From positions 1 through 6,960 of the forward strand of contig DQOP01000027.1 in the NCBI GenBank assembly GCA_015658585.1: 6,960 nt of DNA, in the 5' to 3' direction. The translations under genes were made by a program, and so were the position numbers. This stretch comes from Candidatus Poseidoniales archaeon (GTDB taxonomy: Archaea > Thermoplasmatota > Poseidoniia > MGIII > CG-Epi1). Below are positions 6,560-6,960 of this stretch, one piece after another. The notes below the pieces were generated by a model. That model saw nothing but the letters and a program-made list of their open reading frames with translations, searched no databases and was not told where the DNA came from. Numbering within the stretch: position 1 is the stretch's first letter; every line of letters starts with the position of its first letter.

Positions 6560-6960
6560 TTTTTCCACTCTCTAACGGCTTTTTCGACCACATTTAAGGT
6601 CATATTTTTTTCATTGTCTATAATGAATCTAATCAATACGGGGTCCTTCAACATTTCTTCTAATTTTGAAGGCGGCAGCATTTCGAATTCCTCTCGTGAG
6701 AAACCATTTGCGATCCGTACTTTATCAACGAATACCTCCTTTATGGTTTCTGGATGAGTATAATGTGCGTGTGGCACTCTAAATCGGGATAGTCTTCCCT
6801 CATATATGTTAAACAAATGTCTCCAGGGTTTTGGATTTTCTACCCTCATCATTGCTAACTGTAGCAATAGAATTATAGAACCTAGGAAAATTATCCCTAG
6901 TGTCTCACTACTGCTTACATAACCTAAAACACCAAAAAGCTGTACATAAATCAGGGAAAT
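6556..6960 (-). CDS. Membrane protein with cytoplasmic C-terminal tail, upstream of moxR (5' partial)
   Basis: The frame stays open to the right edge, so the apparent TTG start at 6867 is internal and the gene is cut. The visible 134 residues begin with two hydrophobic stretches (1-15, truncated, and about 20-38) joined by SSSET, a helical hairpin. The Pro/Arg-containing turn NPKPWRH follows, then a soluble tail of about 90 residues with many charged positions, ending AVREWKK. Basic residues right after the second helix place the tail in the cytoplasm, near MoxR and the soluble part of DUF58. Its stop shares an ATGA overlap with the MoxR start. I do not recognise the family. Genes at this position in related clusters include DUF4350 proteins (one helix near the C-terminus) and, in haloarchaea, DUF7269-type hairpin proteins. 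The two-helix layout resembles the latter more, but this is inference from architecture alone. Confidence 0.72.
   Translation of the reverse strand: MSLIYVQLFGVLGYVSSSETLGIIFLGSIILLLQLAMMRVENPKPWRHLFNIYEGRLSRFRVPHAHYTHPETIKEVFVDKVRIANGFSREEFEMLPPSKLEEMLKDPVLIRFIIDNEKNMTLNVVEKAVREWKK

Overview
The window looks archaeal. It carries a KH-less beta-CASP metallo-beta-lactamase nuclease of the archaeal CPSF type. It also carries a C-terminally anchored surface protein built of Ig-like beta-sandwich repeats with an acidic tail, and a MoxR/DUF58 gene pair. Base composition is moderate to AT-leaning (low to mid 40s % GC by eye) and packing is extremely tight. These traits would suit a Thermoplasmatota-type lineage such as Marine Group II/III, but that assignment is inference and no marker gene settles it.

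Layout: two convergent gene blocks. The left block reads rightward: the 3' part of a large extracellular, membrane-anchored repeat protein (cut by the left edge), then, 10 bases on, a complete aCPSF2-like nuclease gene. The right block reads leftward as four genes without gaps. From upstream to downstream these are the 3' end of a small-tailed membrane protein (cut by the right edge), a MoxR-family AAA+ ATPase, a DUF58 protein, and an eight-helix membrane protein of unknown family. Junctions in this block are an ATGA overlap, TAA|ATG and TGA|ATG, so translation is probably coupled throughout. The two blocks meet tail to tail with their stop codons overlapping by four bases.

How the genes fit together: MoxR ATPases paired with DUF58 proteins form a widespread module thought to act as a chaperone-like system that remodels or matures partner complexes, often at the membrane or cell surface. 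Here the module is flanked by two membrane proteins I cannot assign. The multi-pass one is the best candidate for something not well described. The nuclease and the surface protein share a transcription unit by position only, and no functional link is visible.

Both operons begin outside the window, so no promoters are visible, and there is no non-coding stretch longer than about ten bases. I saw no RNA genes, CRISPR arrays, mobile elements or dispersed repeats.
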